Below the pieces are notes generated by a model. That model searched no databases, was not told the DNA's origin, and saw nothing but the letters and a program-made list of their open reading frames with translations. Shown here one piece after another: positions 1 to 8,546 of a stretch of 44,712 nucleotides of DNA. A program made the translations under genes and the position numbers. This DNA comes from Bacteroidales bacterium (GTDB lineage: Bacteria > Bacteroidota > Bacteroidia > Bacteroidales > UBA932): positions 1 to 44,712 of the forward strand of contig JAFTEQ010000017.1 in assembly GCA_017453565.1 (NCBI GenBank), given 5' to 3'. Every line of letters begins with the position of its first letter. The first letter of the stretch is position 1.

Positions 1-1565
1 AGGGTCGAGACCGCGTTGCCGGCGGCGCGCTCCAGGTTCTTGTTGCCCGTAGCCTTGCCCAGAGCCTTGCCGATGTCCCGTCCGATGGATCCGGCGGCGC
101 TGCTCCCGGCGTTGATGAGGGGCCGCATGCGGCGCTGGCGTTCGCGTTCCGCTTCTCTTTCCAGTTTGGCCTGTTCCTTCTCGATGCGGGCCTGCTCTTT
201 GGCCGCTTCCTTCATGGCCTGCTCCTGCTCCTTGGCTGCCGCCGCCTCGAAGGCGCTGGCTTCCGCGACCCTCTGATCCTCAAGGCCGCGGCGCTGCAGG
301 AATTCAAAGGCGCTGTCCGGATCGTAGGCCTGGTAGTACTTGCTGTACAGGAGGGACGCCTTGATCAGCTGGTCCCTGGTGTCGTCGGACAGGGAACCGA
401 AGCTGCACCTCGGAGGCAGGATGCTGACCTTTTCCCCGATGGTGGGGACGCCGTCCGCGTCCAGCACGGAGACCAGAGCCTCGCCGGTCCCCAGGTTCAG
501 GATGGTGTCGAAGGTATCGAAGGCCGGGTTCTCCCGGAAGGCGTCGGCGATGGCCCGGACCGCCTTCTGTTCGTTGGGGGTGTAAGCCCTCAGGCCGTGC
601 TCGATCTTGTTGTTGAGCTGGGCCAGGACGTTGTCGGGGATGTCCCTCGGGTTCTGGGTGCAGAAGTAGATGCCCACGCCCTTGGACCGGATCAGCTTCA
701 CGGCCTGTTCGATCTTCTCCAGCAGCGCCTTGGAAGCGCCGTTGAACAGCAAGTGCGCCTCGTCGAAGAAGAAGACCAGCTTGGGCAGGTCGAGGTCGCC
801 CACCTCGGGCAGTTGGGCGTAGATGTCCGAAAGGAGCCAGAGGAGGAAGGTGGAGTAGAGCTTGGGGTTGAGCATCAGCCGGTCGGCGGCCAGGACGCTC
901 ATGACGCCCTTGCCCTGACGGGTCTGGAAGAGGTCGAAGATATCGAAGGCGGGCTCGCCGAAGAACTTCTCTGCGCCCTGGCTCTCGAGCGAAAGCAGGG
1001 CCCGCTGGATGGCCCCCACGCTGGCGGAGGTCACGTTGCCGTAGTTGGTCTGGAGTTCGGCGGCGTGTTCCGCCACATAGCCGAGCATCGAGCGCAGGTC
1101 CTTCATGTCGAGCAGGAGCAGGCCCCGTTCGTCGGCCACGCGGAAGACGATGTCGAGCACGCCGCTCTGCACCTCGCTCAGGCCCAGCAGGCGGCTCAGG
1201 AGTTGGGGACCCATGTTCGACACGGTGGTGCGCATGGGATGGCCCTGCTCGCCGAAAACGTCGAAGAATTGCACGGGACAGCCTCCGAAGGCGGGATTGG
1301 AGATACCGAATTCAGCGCAGCGTTTCTCGATGAAGCCACTCATGGCTCCGGTCTGGCTGATGCCGCTCAGGTCGCCTTTCATGTCGGCCATGAAACAGGG
1401 AACACCTGCCTGGCTGAAGGTCTCGGCGAGCACCTGGAGGGTGACTGTTTTGCCGGTTCCGGTGGCTCCGGCGATGAGTCCGTGCCGGTTGGCCATCTTA
1501 CCGCAAATGCTGATGGGTCCTTCCGGACCGTGGGCCACATAGAGGCCGTGCTGGGGATCGTACAT
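1..1565 (-). CDS. HerA-like ATPase of the DUF853 (YjgR) family, 3' end cut by window edge
   Basis: About 521 codons are present, reading from an ATG at 1565-1563 to the window edge with no stop, so the C-terminus is missing. The N-terminal part has a Walker A motif (GATGTGKT, near residue 32), and a Walker B-like VFFFDEAHLLF follows near residue 265, as in HerA/FtsK-type helicase ATPases. After the ATPase core comes an Ala/Lys/Glu/Arg-rich coiled-coil stretch (about residues 435-485) and a Gly/Ala-rich segment. This order is typical of the DUF853 family. The family's precise role is not settled; a DNA or protein translocase is the usual guess. The gene has its own promoter, back to back with that of the fucosidase gene. 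The start follows a TATATTTG box by about 24 bases. The high GC of this gene produces long meaningless ORFs on the other strand. Confidence 0.88.
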   Translation of the reverse strand, partial: MYDPQHGLYVAHGPEGPISICGKMANRHGLIAGATGTGKTVTLQVLAETFSQAGVPCFMADMKGDLSGISQTGAMSGFIEKRCAEFGISNPAFGGCPVQFFDVFGEQGHPMRTTVSNMGPQLLSRLLGLSEVQSGVLDIVFRVADERGLLLLDMKDLRSMLGYVAEHAAELQTNYGNVTSASVGAIQRALLSLESQGAEKFFGEPAFDIFDLFQTRQGKGVMSVLAADRLMLNPKLYSTFLLWLLSDIYAQLPEVGDLDLPKLVFFFDEAHLLFNGASKALLEKIEQAVKLIRSKGVGIYFCTQNPRDIPDNVLAQLNNKIEHGLRAYTPNEQKAVRAIADAFRENPAFDTFDTILNLGTGEALVSVLDADGVPTIGEKVSILPPRCSFGSLSDDTRDQLIKASLLYSKYYQAYDPDSAFEFLQRRGLEDQRVAEASAFEAAAAKEQEQAMKEAAKEQARIEKEQAKLEREAERERQRRMRPLINAGSSAAGSIGRDIGKALGKATGNKNLERAAGNAVST

Positions 1566-1588
1566 GCTTCGTTGTTTTAGTATTAGCA

Positions 1589-1596
1589 CAAATATA
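1589..1596 (-). promoter_or_regulatory. Bacteroidota -7 promoter box for the DUF853 gene
   Basis: Read on the minus strand this is TATATTTG, an exact match to the TAnnTTTG box. It lies 23 bases before the ATG at 1565, in an AT-rich gap. I see no convincing -33 TTG at the usual distance. Confidence 0.6.
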
Positions 1597-1609
1597 AGAA
1601 AAAAAAGGG

Positions 1610-1617
1610 TATATTTG
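1610..1617 (+). promoter_or_regulatory. Bacteroidota -7 promoter box for the GH29/CE15 operon
   Basis: TATATTTG on the plus strand, 13 bases from the opposing minus-strand box at 1589-1596. Transcription would begin near 1623, which excludes the upstream ATG at 1564 and favours the starts at 1627 or 1636. Confidence 0.6.
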
Positions 1618-1635
1618 TTCAAAACTATGACCAAT

Positions 1636-2979
1636 ATGAAAAGACTCTGCCTGCTGCTTGCAACCCTGTTGCTCACCCTGCCCGTGACGGCCCAGCCCGG
1701 CTACCGGCCCGATCCTTCCAACCTGGCCGCGCGGGAACGTTTCAGCGCCGACCGCTTCGGCGTCTTCATCCACTGGGGCATCTATTCCATGCTCGCCGAC
1801 GGCGAATGGGCCATGGAACGCAAGGGCCTCACGGTCGACGAATACCAGCGCCTCGCAGCCGGTTTCTGTCCATCTAAGTTCGACGCCGACGCCTGGGTGA
1901 AGGCCTTCAAGGACGCGGGTGCGAAGTACATCACCTTCACTTCCCGGCACCACGACGGCTTCTCCATGTTCCATACGCGCCAGTCCGGATACAATATCGT
2001 TGACGCCACGCCCTTCAAGCGCGACGTGGTGAAGGAACTCGCCGACGCCTGCGCGCGCCATGGCCTGCGCCTGCACTTCTATTATTCGCACCTCGACTGG
2101 TACCGTACCGACTACTGGCCCCTCGTGCGTACCGGCCGTGCATCGGGCCGGCCCGACGGCGACGCGTCTTCCTGGCGGCACTATCTCGATTTCGTGAACG
2201 CCCAGCTCACCGAACTGCTCACGAACTACGGCCCCATCGGCTGCATCTGGTTCGACGGCGTCTGGGATAAGAAGGCGCTCTTCGACAAGCAGAAGCCGGA
2301 GGATATCTGGGACCTGCCGGGTACCTATTCCCTGATCCACCGCCTGCAGCCCGCCTGCCTGGTGGCCAACAACCACCACATGGCAGCCATCGACGGGGAG
2401 GATTTCCAGATTTTCGAGCGCGACCTGCCCGGACGGGCCAAGGAAGAGTACAATACGGGCCAGACCATTTCGGACCATCTGCCCCTGGAGCGTTGCGAGA
2501 CCACCAATACCGCCTGGGGTTACAAGATTACCGACAACAACTTCAAGAGTCCCGAAACCCTCGTGCGGATGCTGGCCGAAACGGCCGCCCTGGGGTCGAA
2601 CCTGCTCCTTAATGTGGGTCCCAGGCCCGACGGCACCATCCCCGAAGGGTCGCTGCGCGGCCTCAAGGCTATGGGCGAATGGCTGCGGGTGAACGGCGAA
2701 AGCATTTACGGCACAAAGGGCTCGCTGCTTCCCGACCAGCCCTGGGGCGTCACCACCCGCAGGGGCAGCGTGCTGTACCTGCACATCCTGAAACCGTCCC
2801 AGCTCATCTTCCTTCCGTATTCCGGCAACAAACTCCTGAAGGCCGAGGTCCTTGCGGACGGCGCGCCCGTGAAGTTCACACAGGTGAAGGAAGGTATCGT
2901 GCTCACCCTGCCCGAGGGCCCCGTCGCGCCGGCCGGACACAGGGTGCTCCGCCTGTCGTTTAAACAGGAAATCAATTAA
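1636..2979 (+). CDS. Secreted alpha-L-fucosidase, glycoside hydrolase family 29
   Basis: A 447-residue protein with a signal peptide (MKRLCLLLATLLLTLPVTAQ) that sends it to the periplasm or cell surface. It should release alpha-linked L-fucose from glycans. GH29 hallmarks follow in order: RFGVFIHWGIYS near residue 40, the FTSRHHDGFSMF motif near 101, HFYYSHLDW near 147, and IWFDGVWD, whose Asp (about residue 207) is the expected nucleophile. A Glu near residue 288 in ERCETTNTAWGY is a candidate acid/base. The terminal segment is a small beta domain. An in-frame ATG lies 9 bases upstream (1627) and another at 1564; the signal peptide and the promoter box favour 1636. The next gene begins 8 bases downstream, so the two form an operon. 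No SusC/SusD pair lies nearby, so this is not a classical polysaccharide utilisation locus. Confidence 0.93.
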   Translation: MKRLCLLLATLLLTLPVTAQPGYRPDPSNLAARERFSADRFGVFIHWGIYSMLADGEWAMERKGLTVDEYQRLAAGFCPSKFDADAWVKAFKDAGAKYITFTSRHHDGFSMFHTRQSGYNIVDATPFKRDVVKELADACARHGLRLHFYYSHLDWYRTDYWPLVRTGRASGRPDGDASSWRHYLDFVNAQLTELLTNYGPIGCIWFDGVWDKKALFDKQKPEDIWDLPGTYSLIHRLQPACLVANNHHMAAIDGEDFQIFERDLPGRAKEEYNTGQTISDHLPLERCETTNTAWGYKITDNNFKSPETLVRMLAETAALGSNLLLNVGPRPDGTIPEGSLRGLKAMGEWLRVNGESIYGTKGSLLPDQPWGVTTRRGSVLYLHILKPSQLIFLPYSGNKLLKAEVLADGAPVKFTQVKEGIVLTLPEGPVAPAGHRVLRLSFKQEIN

Positions 2980-2987
2980 GTATCAGC

Positions 2988-4310
2988 ATGAAACGCATCA
3001 TCTTCGCCCTGCTGCTCATCTTCCCCTCGGCTCTTCTATCGGCCCAGGGCGTGCAGGTTCCTGAAGTCAATTACGATGAATCCAAGGTAGGCCCCTATAC
3101 CCTGGAGGACCCGCTCCGCTTTGCCAACGGCCGTCGCGTCCGTAATGCCGCCGACTGGAGGCTTCGCCGGCAGGAGATCCTCGATATCTTCCAGTCTCAG
3201 ATGTACGGTCAGATGCCTCCGGCCCCGGATGGCCTGTATCTGGAGACCATTGAGGAAGGGGTGACGCTGGCCGGCTTCGGTCTGCGCAAGCAGGTGCGGA
3301 TGCGTTTCCGGCCTGACGGAACCGGCCCGGCCATCGACTGGCTCGTCCTGCGACCGCGCTATGCCAAAGGGCCCGTGCCCACCATCCTGCTGCTCAATTA
3401 TTACGGCAACCAGACCTTGCTCACAGACAAGGAAGTGCTGGTCTGCGGCAGCTGGCTGCGCAACAACGAGCAGATGCTCATCAGGGACCATCATTGTTGC
3501 GAGGAAAGCCGGGGGCTGCTCACCGGGCACGACTTCATCAGCATCTTCCCCTTCGACATGCTGCTTGCGCGCGGCTATGCCGTGGTGACGGCCTGCTACG
3601 GCGACGTGTCGCCCGATCCGATCCGGGGTAACAATTCGGACGTGAATCCCCAGGATGCGGCCTACACCGGAGTGTTCGAGCTCTGGGGACCGCGTGATCC
3701 TGCCCGCACGGACAATCCGACGGCGCTGGGTGCCTGGGCCTGGGCCCTCATGCGCGGTATGGACCTGGTGGAACGGGATCCGGCGCTTGATCAGAGCCGT
3801 ATGGTGCTCACCGGCTGCTCACGCCTGGGCAAGGCCGCCCTCATCGCCGGTGCTTTCGACGAGCGTGCCGCCGTGGTCGTTCCCGTTCAGACGGGCGGCG
3901 GGGGCGTACCCCTTGCCAAACGTAACTACGGCGAGACCATCTCCACCGAAAGGGTCAGTTTCACGCACTGGTACTGCAAGGCCTATGGACAGTATGCCGG
4001 AAACGAGGACAAGATGCCCTTCGACCAGCATCTGCTGCTGTCCTGCATTGCGCCGAGGGCCCTGCTCGTGGAAGGCTTCGACAAGCCCTGGTTCGACACG
4101 AAAGGGGAGTTCCTGGCCCTTCAGGCGGCAAGCCCCGTCTGGCCTTTCCTCGGCCGGACGGGACTCCCTTCCGTTTCCTGGCCGGACGACTATGACACTT
4201 CTGCCATAGGGCCCTGGCTCGGTTATGTGCGGCGTGACCAGGCGCACGGCATCGCTGCCTGTGACTGGACCTGGATGCTCGCGTTCGCCGACCGCGTCTT
4301 CGGCCTTTAG
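2988..4310 (+). CDS. Secreted CE15-type glucuronoyl esterase-like hydrolase
   Basis: A 440-residue alpha/beta hydrolase with signal peptide MKRIIFALLLIFPSALLSAQ. The motif GCSRLGK (Ser about residue 278) is the CE15 nucleophile elbow. It is followed by VVPVQTGGGG and, near the C-terminus, by a QAHG segment whose His (about 420) fits the catalytic base. Characterised CE15 enzymes cleave esters between 4-O-methyl-glucuronate of xylan and lignin alcohols. Many bacterial members have unknown natural substrates, so the substrate here is open. It is co-transcribed with the fucosidase. The TAG stop (4308-4310) overlaps the stop of the convergent potD by 3 bases, within a 4-base gene overlap. Confidence 0.85.
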   Translation: MKRIIFALLLIFPSALLSAQGVQVPEVNYDESKVGPYTLEDPLRFANGRRVRNAADWRLRRQEILDIFQSQMYGQMPPAPDGLYLETIEEGVTLAGFGLRKQVRMRFRPDGTGPAIDWLVLRPRYAKGPVPTILLLNYYGNQTLLTDKEVLVCGSWLRNNEQMLIRDHHCCEESRGLLTGHDFISIFPFDMLLARGYAVVTACYGDVSPDPIRGNNSDVNPQDAAYTGVFELWGPRDPARTDNPTALGAWAWALMRGMDLVERDPALDQSRMVLTGCSRLGKAALIAGAFDERAAVVVPVQTGGGGVPLAKRNYGETISTERVSFTHWYCKAYGQYAGNEDKMPFDQHLLLSCIAPRALLVEGFDKPWFDTKGEFLALQAASPVWPFLGRTGLPSVSWPDDYDTSAIGPWLGYVRRDQAHGIAACDWTWMLAFADRVFGL

Positions 4311-5599
4311 CGGCGGCGCGAAGAATGGCGTTTTTTCTTGCCCCTGCGTGATACCACGGCACCCACGGCGAGGGCCGCGATCACCACGGCAATGAGTATG
4401 TAGGTGAACGTGCCCGCATTGTCGCCTTTCACGCGTCCCCACATCTCGATGAGGGTCTGGGTGTTCTCACCCCAGTCGTGCTCCTGCGTGCTGCGCTCGA
4501 TGTCGGCGCGGTCGGGGTAGAGCACGGGATTGGCGGGTACGGCCGTGGCCTCGGGACCGAAGAAGTAACTCAGGTCGAGGGCCGGGTAAGCATCGTCGGT
4601 GAAGGCTTCCAGCACCTTGGGCGCGCCGCTGGCCGATACGTAGCCGGTCACATCCACATTGCGGATCACGATATCGGGCCGGTTCATGAAGTTGATCCAG
4701 TATTTGGCGGCCTTCACGTTGCTGGCATATTTTGGGATGACCCAGCCGTCGAACCAGACGGTAAATCCTTCCCTGGGAAGGGCGTAACGCAGGTCCACAC
4801 CCAGTTCTTTGGCTTCCTCGATGGCCCACACGGCGTCGCCGCTCCAGGTGAGGTTCACCCAGCCGAGTTCCTGTACCATCTGGTCCTTGCCAAAGTCGGC
4901 CTCCCAGCCGGCCACGAATCTCTTCACCTCTTTCATATAGTTCTCTACCGCGGCGATGTCCTCGGGAGAAGTGTAGTTCATGAGAGCGTCGGGCGAAATG
5001 CGTCCTTCGGCAATCTCCTGCTCATGGACCTTGAGGATGATCTGCGAGTAGACGTCTCGGGCCGAATCCTTGATGAAGATGCGGTCGGCGTATTTGGGAT
5101 TGCGGACGATGTCCCAGGTCCGCGCGTCCTCGTCGGAGACGTGTTTGGCGTTGTAGAGGATGCCGGTGGTGCCCCACATATAGCCAACGGAGTAGTCGTT
5201 GGCGTTCTTGCCGGCGCCTTCCATCTTGTCGAAGCAAGCCCGGATGTAGGGCGAGAGGTTGCCGTCGATGTAATTGGGCGTGCTGCCGAAATCGCGGTCG
5301 ATGGGCAGGAGCAGGTCGCTGCGCAGCATGCGCTCGATGATATAGTCGGACGGGCAGACCACGTCGTAGTCCTCGTGCCCCTTCTCGATCTTGCTCAGCA
5401 TGGTCTCGTTGATGTCGAAGGTCTGGTAGATGACCCGCACCTTCTCGCCGGTCTGTTCTTCGTACCAGCGTTCAAACTCGGGAATGACGCTTTCGTCGAT
5501 GTAGTCCGACCAGTTGTAGACCTTCAGGACCTGGCTGCGGTCTTCGGCGCAACCCGCCAGCAGGGCGGCGGCGCAGAGCAGGGTAAAGATTCTTTTCAT
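4307..5599 (-). CDS. potD: Polyamine-binding lipoprotein PotD
   Basis: A 430-residue extracytoplasmic solute-binding protein of the spermidine/putrescine family. It begins with a lipoprotein signal (lipobox LLAGC, Cys about residue 17). LKVYNWSDYIDESVIPEFE near residue 25 is the typical PotD/PotF opening, and YDVVCPSDYIIERM and WGTTGILYN are also family motifs. Unusually, the C-terminus carries a predicted membrane helix (about residues 398-417) followed by a very basic tail (RRGKKKRHSSRRR). The protein could therefore be held both by lipid and by a transmembrane segment. It is the last gene of the porin-potA-potB-potC-potD operon; its ATG overlaps the potC stop as ATGA. Confidence 0.92.
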   Translation of the reverse strand: MKRIFTLLCAAALLAGCAEDRSQVLKVYNWSDYIDESVIPEFERWYEEQTGEKVRVIYQTFDINETMLSKIEKGHEDYDVVCPSDYIIERMLRSDLLLPIDRDFGSTPNYIDGNLSPYIRACFDKMEGAGKNANDYSVGYMWGTTGILYNAKHVSDEDARTWDIVRNPKYADRIFIKDSARDVYSQIILKVHEQEIAEGRISPDALMNYTSPEDIAAVENYMKEVKRFVAGWEADFGKDQMVQELGWVNLTWSGDAVWAIEEAKELGVDLRYALPREGFTVWFDGWVIPKYASNVKAAKYWINFMNRPDIVIRNVDVTGYVSASGAPKVLEAFTDDAYPALDLSYFFGPEATAVPANPVLYPDRADIERSTQEHDWGENTQTLIEMWGRVKGDNAGTFTYILIAVVIAALAVGAVVSRRGKKKRHSSRRR

Positions 5600-6402
5600 C
5601 GCTTGTTGTTTTTGTTGTTGAGGCGTTCCTGCCGCAGGTTAATCACAATGAGCAGGACGAGGATTACCAGGAAAATAAGGGTCATGAGCGGGCGTAGTTC
5701 GGGGGTGAGGCCACCCTTGCGCGCGTCAGTGTAGATATAGGTGGAGAGGGTATCGAGCCCGATGGTGCCGCGGGTGAAGAAGGTCACGGCAAAGTCGTCG
5801 AGGCTCATGGTGAATGCGAGGATGAAGCCCGAGATCATACCCGGCTTGAGTTCCGGCACCAGCACCTTGCGGAGCGCCTGTCCCGGCGTGGCGCCCAGGT
5901 CGAGGGCGGCTACGTAGATGTCGGGATTCATCTCCCGCAGGCGGGGCAGCACGCTCAGGACCACATAGGGCGTGCAGAAGGTGATGTGCGCCAGGATGAC
6001 GGTGAGGTAGCCCTGGCTGAAATGCAGGAAGACGAAGAGCAGGAACAACGATACGCCCGTGATGATGTCGGGGTTGATCATGGGGATGTTGTTAAGCAGG
6101 GTCAGCGCCTGTTTCTTGCGTCCGTGCAGGTTGTGGATCCCGATGGCGGCGATCGTTCCCAGCAGGGTGGAGACGAGGGCGGCCGCAAGGGCGATGAGCA
6201 GGGTGTTGCGCACGGCGGCGAGCAGGGGTGCCCCGCCCTGCATGTTGCCGGTGAGCAGATTCCCGTAGAGATGCGTGGAGAACCCTTCCCAGCTGCCCAG
6301 GACGCGGCTTTCCGTGAAGGAGAACACCGCTATGAACACCAGCGGGGCGTAGAGCAGGATGAGCAGGATCCAGATATAGGTCTTGGCCAGGAATCGTTTC
6401 AT
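5596..6402 (-). CDS. potC: Polyamine ABC transporter permease PotC
   Basis: A 268-residue inner-membrane permease with about six membrane helices and an uncleaved N-terminal helix. The cytoplasmic coupling loop AALDLGATPGQALRKVLVPE is the EAA motif that contacts the ATPase. FILAFTMSLDDFAVTFF near residue 195 is characteristic of PotC/YdcV permeases. It should form a heterodimer with PotB. The ATG shares one base with the potB stop (TGATG), so translation of the two is probably coupled. The gene itself is intact, so loss of function through potB would not be visible here. Confidence 0.93.
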   Translation of the reverse strand: MKRFLAKTYIWILLILLYAPLVFIAVFSFTESRVLGSWEGFSTHLYGNLLTGNMQGGAPLLAAVRNTLLIALAAALVSTLLGTIAAIGIHNLHGRKKQALTLLNNIPMINPDIITGVSLFLLFVFLHFSQGYLTVILAHITFCTPYVVLSVLPRLREMNPDIYVAALDLGATPGQALRKVLVPELKPGMISGFILAFTMSLDDFAVTFFTRGTIGLDTLSTYIYTDARKGGLTPELRPLMTLIFLVILVLLIVINLRQERLNNKNNKR

Positions 6403-7175
6403 CAGATAAGCCCTCCTTCGGCTTCGAGCGCCTCTTTATCGTGGTTGAACAGCGAAGTGATGCCGATGATGACCAGCATCACCAGGGCCAGCGCAGCTCC
6501 GTAATTCCACATGGAAGAGTTGATGTTCTCCTGGATGATGGTACCGAAGAGCTTGATCTTGTTGTTGGTGAGGAATTCCGAGATGGCGAAGGTGCTCACC
6601 GTGGGCATGAAGACCATGAGCACGCCGCTCATGACGCCGCTCATGGAAAGAGGGACGGTTACCTTCCAGAAGGCCGTCCAGGGCGTTGCGCCCAGGTCTA
6701 CCGCCGCTTCCACGTACGACTTGTCCATCTTGCTCAGGGTGTTGTAGATGGGATAAATCATGAAGGGAAGGTAGTCGTAGACCATGCCGAACAAAAGGGT
6801 GCCCTTGCCCAGGGTAATGCCCAGCATGGTGAAGAGCTGAGCCGTGGCGAGGGTGCGCATGAGGGCGTTGATCTACATGGGCAGGATGAAGAGGATGATG
6901 GTGACCGCACTGCGGTTGAGCGAGCGGTTGGCCAGGATCCAGGCGGCGGGATAACCGATGAGGATACAGAGCAGGGTGTTCTCCATGGCCACCTCGATGG
7001 ACACCATGAAGGTGCCGAGCGCGTCGCGGTCGGTGATGAACTTGGCGAGGTTCCCCAGTGTGAAATGTCCTGAATTGTCCTGAAAGGCGTAGACCAGCAC
7101 CAGAACGAGGGGCAGCACCACGAAGAACACGAGGAAGATCGCGTAGGGTATGCTCCAGTTACTGCGCTTGTTCAT
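6402..7175 (-). pseudogene. potB: PotB polyamine permease gene interrupted by an in-frame TAG
   Basis: One continuous reading frame of 258 codons encodes a PotB-type permease, but codon 101 (6873-6875) is TAG. The first part starts at [14 protein letters not shown] and ends ...TIILFILPM. The frame resumes directly with INALMRTLATAQLFTMLG and runs through the EAA loop AAVDLGATPWTAFWKVTVP to the stop at 6402. PotB relatives usually have Trp at the interrupted point (LPMW), so a single TGG to TAG change explains it. No frameshift is present and the rest looks well preserved, so the lesion is recent, a sequencing error, or suppressed. Internal ATG at 6860 could allow re-initiation, but the product would lack the first helices. 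The start at 7175 overlaps the potA end by 17 bases. Confidence 0.85.
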
Positions 7176-8544
7176 CTTTGCTGCGGATCTTGATGCCCTT
7201 GTCCTTGAAGCGGATGCCCACCAGGTCTCCCTTGTCCCAGATGTCGTTGGTATCGAGCCAGAGGGAATCGCCGTCATCGGTTTTCACCGTGAGGTGATAG
7301 TGGTCGCCCTTGTAGAGGATGAAGTGGACTTCGCCCGACAGGACACCGTCCTCGGTGTTGTCGAGCAGGTCTACGGAGGTGAAGGGGACTTCGACGGTCA
7401 CCTCGGTTCCGGGCTCGAACGAGTTGCGGATGGGGAAGTCGCCGCCCAGCAGGGTAATGGTCTGATCGTCCTTCACCGTGCCGGAAAGGGTGTTGCAGAG
7501 GCGTTCCTTGTGCATGACCTGGATGTCGTCCGGATCGATGTAGAGCATCACCTCGCTGCCTACCGGATAGGGGTCGTAGTCCTGGATCATGAGCTCGTAG
7601 CCGGTGTCTGTATCGACCCACATCTCGTAATGGACGCCCTTGAAGGTACAGGAGTTGACCTTGGCCTTGAACTGGCATTTGGCGGGGTCTGTGGTGAAGT
7701 AGATGTCTTCCGGCCGCACCACCACGTCTACCGGCACGTCCTCGCCGAAACCTTCATCCACGCAGTCGAACTCGTGTTTGATGAAGGCCACGCGGCGGTC
7801 GCGCATCATGCGTCCCTTGAGGATGTTGCTCTCGCCGATGAAATCGGCCACGAAGCAATTGACCGGCTCGTTGTAGATGTCTACGGGGGTGCCGATCTGC
7901 TGGATCTTGCCCTCGTTCATGACCACGATGGTGTCGGACAGGGTGAGGGCCTCCTCCTGGTCGTGCGTCACGTAGATGAAGGTGATGCCGAGCTTGCGGT
8001 GCATCTCCTTCAGTTCGATCTGCATGTCCTTTCGCATCTTCAGGTCGAGGGCCGCCAGGGGCTCGTCGAGCAGCAGGACCTTGGGCTGGTTCACGATGGC
8101 CCGCGCGATGGCGATACGCTGTTGCTGGCCGCCCGAGAGGGTTTCCACGTCACGGTCCTCGTAGTCCGACATGGCCACGAGCTTGAGTACGCGCCGTACG
8201 CGCTTGTCAATCTCGTCCTGAGGCGTCTTGCGCAACTTGAGGCCGAAGGCGATGTTGTCGTAGACGTCGAGGTGGGGGAAGAGAGCGTAGCGCTGGAACA
8301 CGGTGTTCAGCGGACGCAGGTGCGGGGGCGTGCCCGCGATGTCCTTCCCGTCCATGAGGATAACGCCTTCGTCGGGCTGAAGGAAGCCTGCGATCATGCG
8401 CAGGAGGGTGGTCTTGCCGCAGCCCGAGGGCCCCAGCAGGGTGATGAACTCGCCCCGGTTCACGTAGAGGCTGATGTCATCGAGCACCTTCTTGTCGCCG
8501 AACGACTTGGAGAGATGCTGTATGTTGATGATGTGCTCTTTCAT
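7159..8544 (-). CDS. potA: Polyamine ABC transporter ATPase PotA
   Basis: A 461-residue ABC ATPase that energises polyamine import. Walker A is GPSGCGKT at residues 38-45, the signature LSGGQQQR at 136-143, Walker B LLLDEP at 157-162 and the switch His at 194 (THDQEEAL). After residue 240 comes a long C-terminal regulatory part with TOBE-like segments. The protein is about 80 residues longer than E. coli PotA; extra length in this region is what I recall for Bacteroidales homologues. It follows the porin-like gene by 2 bases and precedes potB with a 17-base overlap. Confidence 0.93.
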   Translation of the reverse strand: MKEHIINIQHLSKSFGDKKVLDDISLYVNRGEFITLLGPSGCGKTTLLRMIAGFLQPDEGVILMDGKDIAGTPPHLRPLNTVFQRYALFPHLDVYDNIAFGLKLRKTPQDEIDKRVRRVLKLVAMSDYEDRDVETLSGGQQQRIAIARAIVNQPKVLLLDEPLAALDLKMRKDMQIELKEMHRKLGITFIYVTHDQEEALTLSDTIVVMNEGKIQQIGTPVDIYNEPVNCFVADFIGESNILKGRMMRDRRVAFIKHEFDCVDEGFGEDVPVDVVVRPEDIYFTTDPAKCQFKAKVNSCTFKGVHYEMWVDTDTGYELMIQDYDPYPVGSEVMLYIDPDDIQVMHKERLCNTLSGTVKDDQTITLLGGDFPIRNSFEPGTEVTVEVPFTSVDLLDNTEDGVLSGEVHFILYKGDHYHLTVKTDDGDSLWLDTNDIWDKGDLVGIRFKDKGIKIRSKDEQAQ

Positions 8545-8546
8545 CG

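Noticed and set aside
1498-2940. 480-codon open frame on the minus strand across the fucosidase gene
   Set aside because: It lies antisense to a GH29 gene with all family motifs, has low-complexity Gly/His/Val composition and no recognisable domain. High GC explains the long frame. The same reasoning removes the other long antisense frames, such as 597-1580, 7150-8616 and 27391-28881.
6873-6875. TAG recoding as a sense codon throughout the genome
   Set aside because: Several intact genes end in TAG at the expected place (4308-4310, 11324-11326, 17214-17216, 32015-32017), so TAG works as a normal stop.
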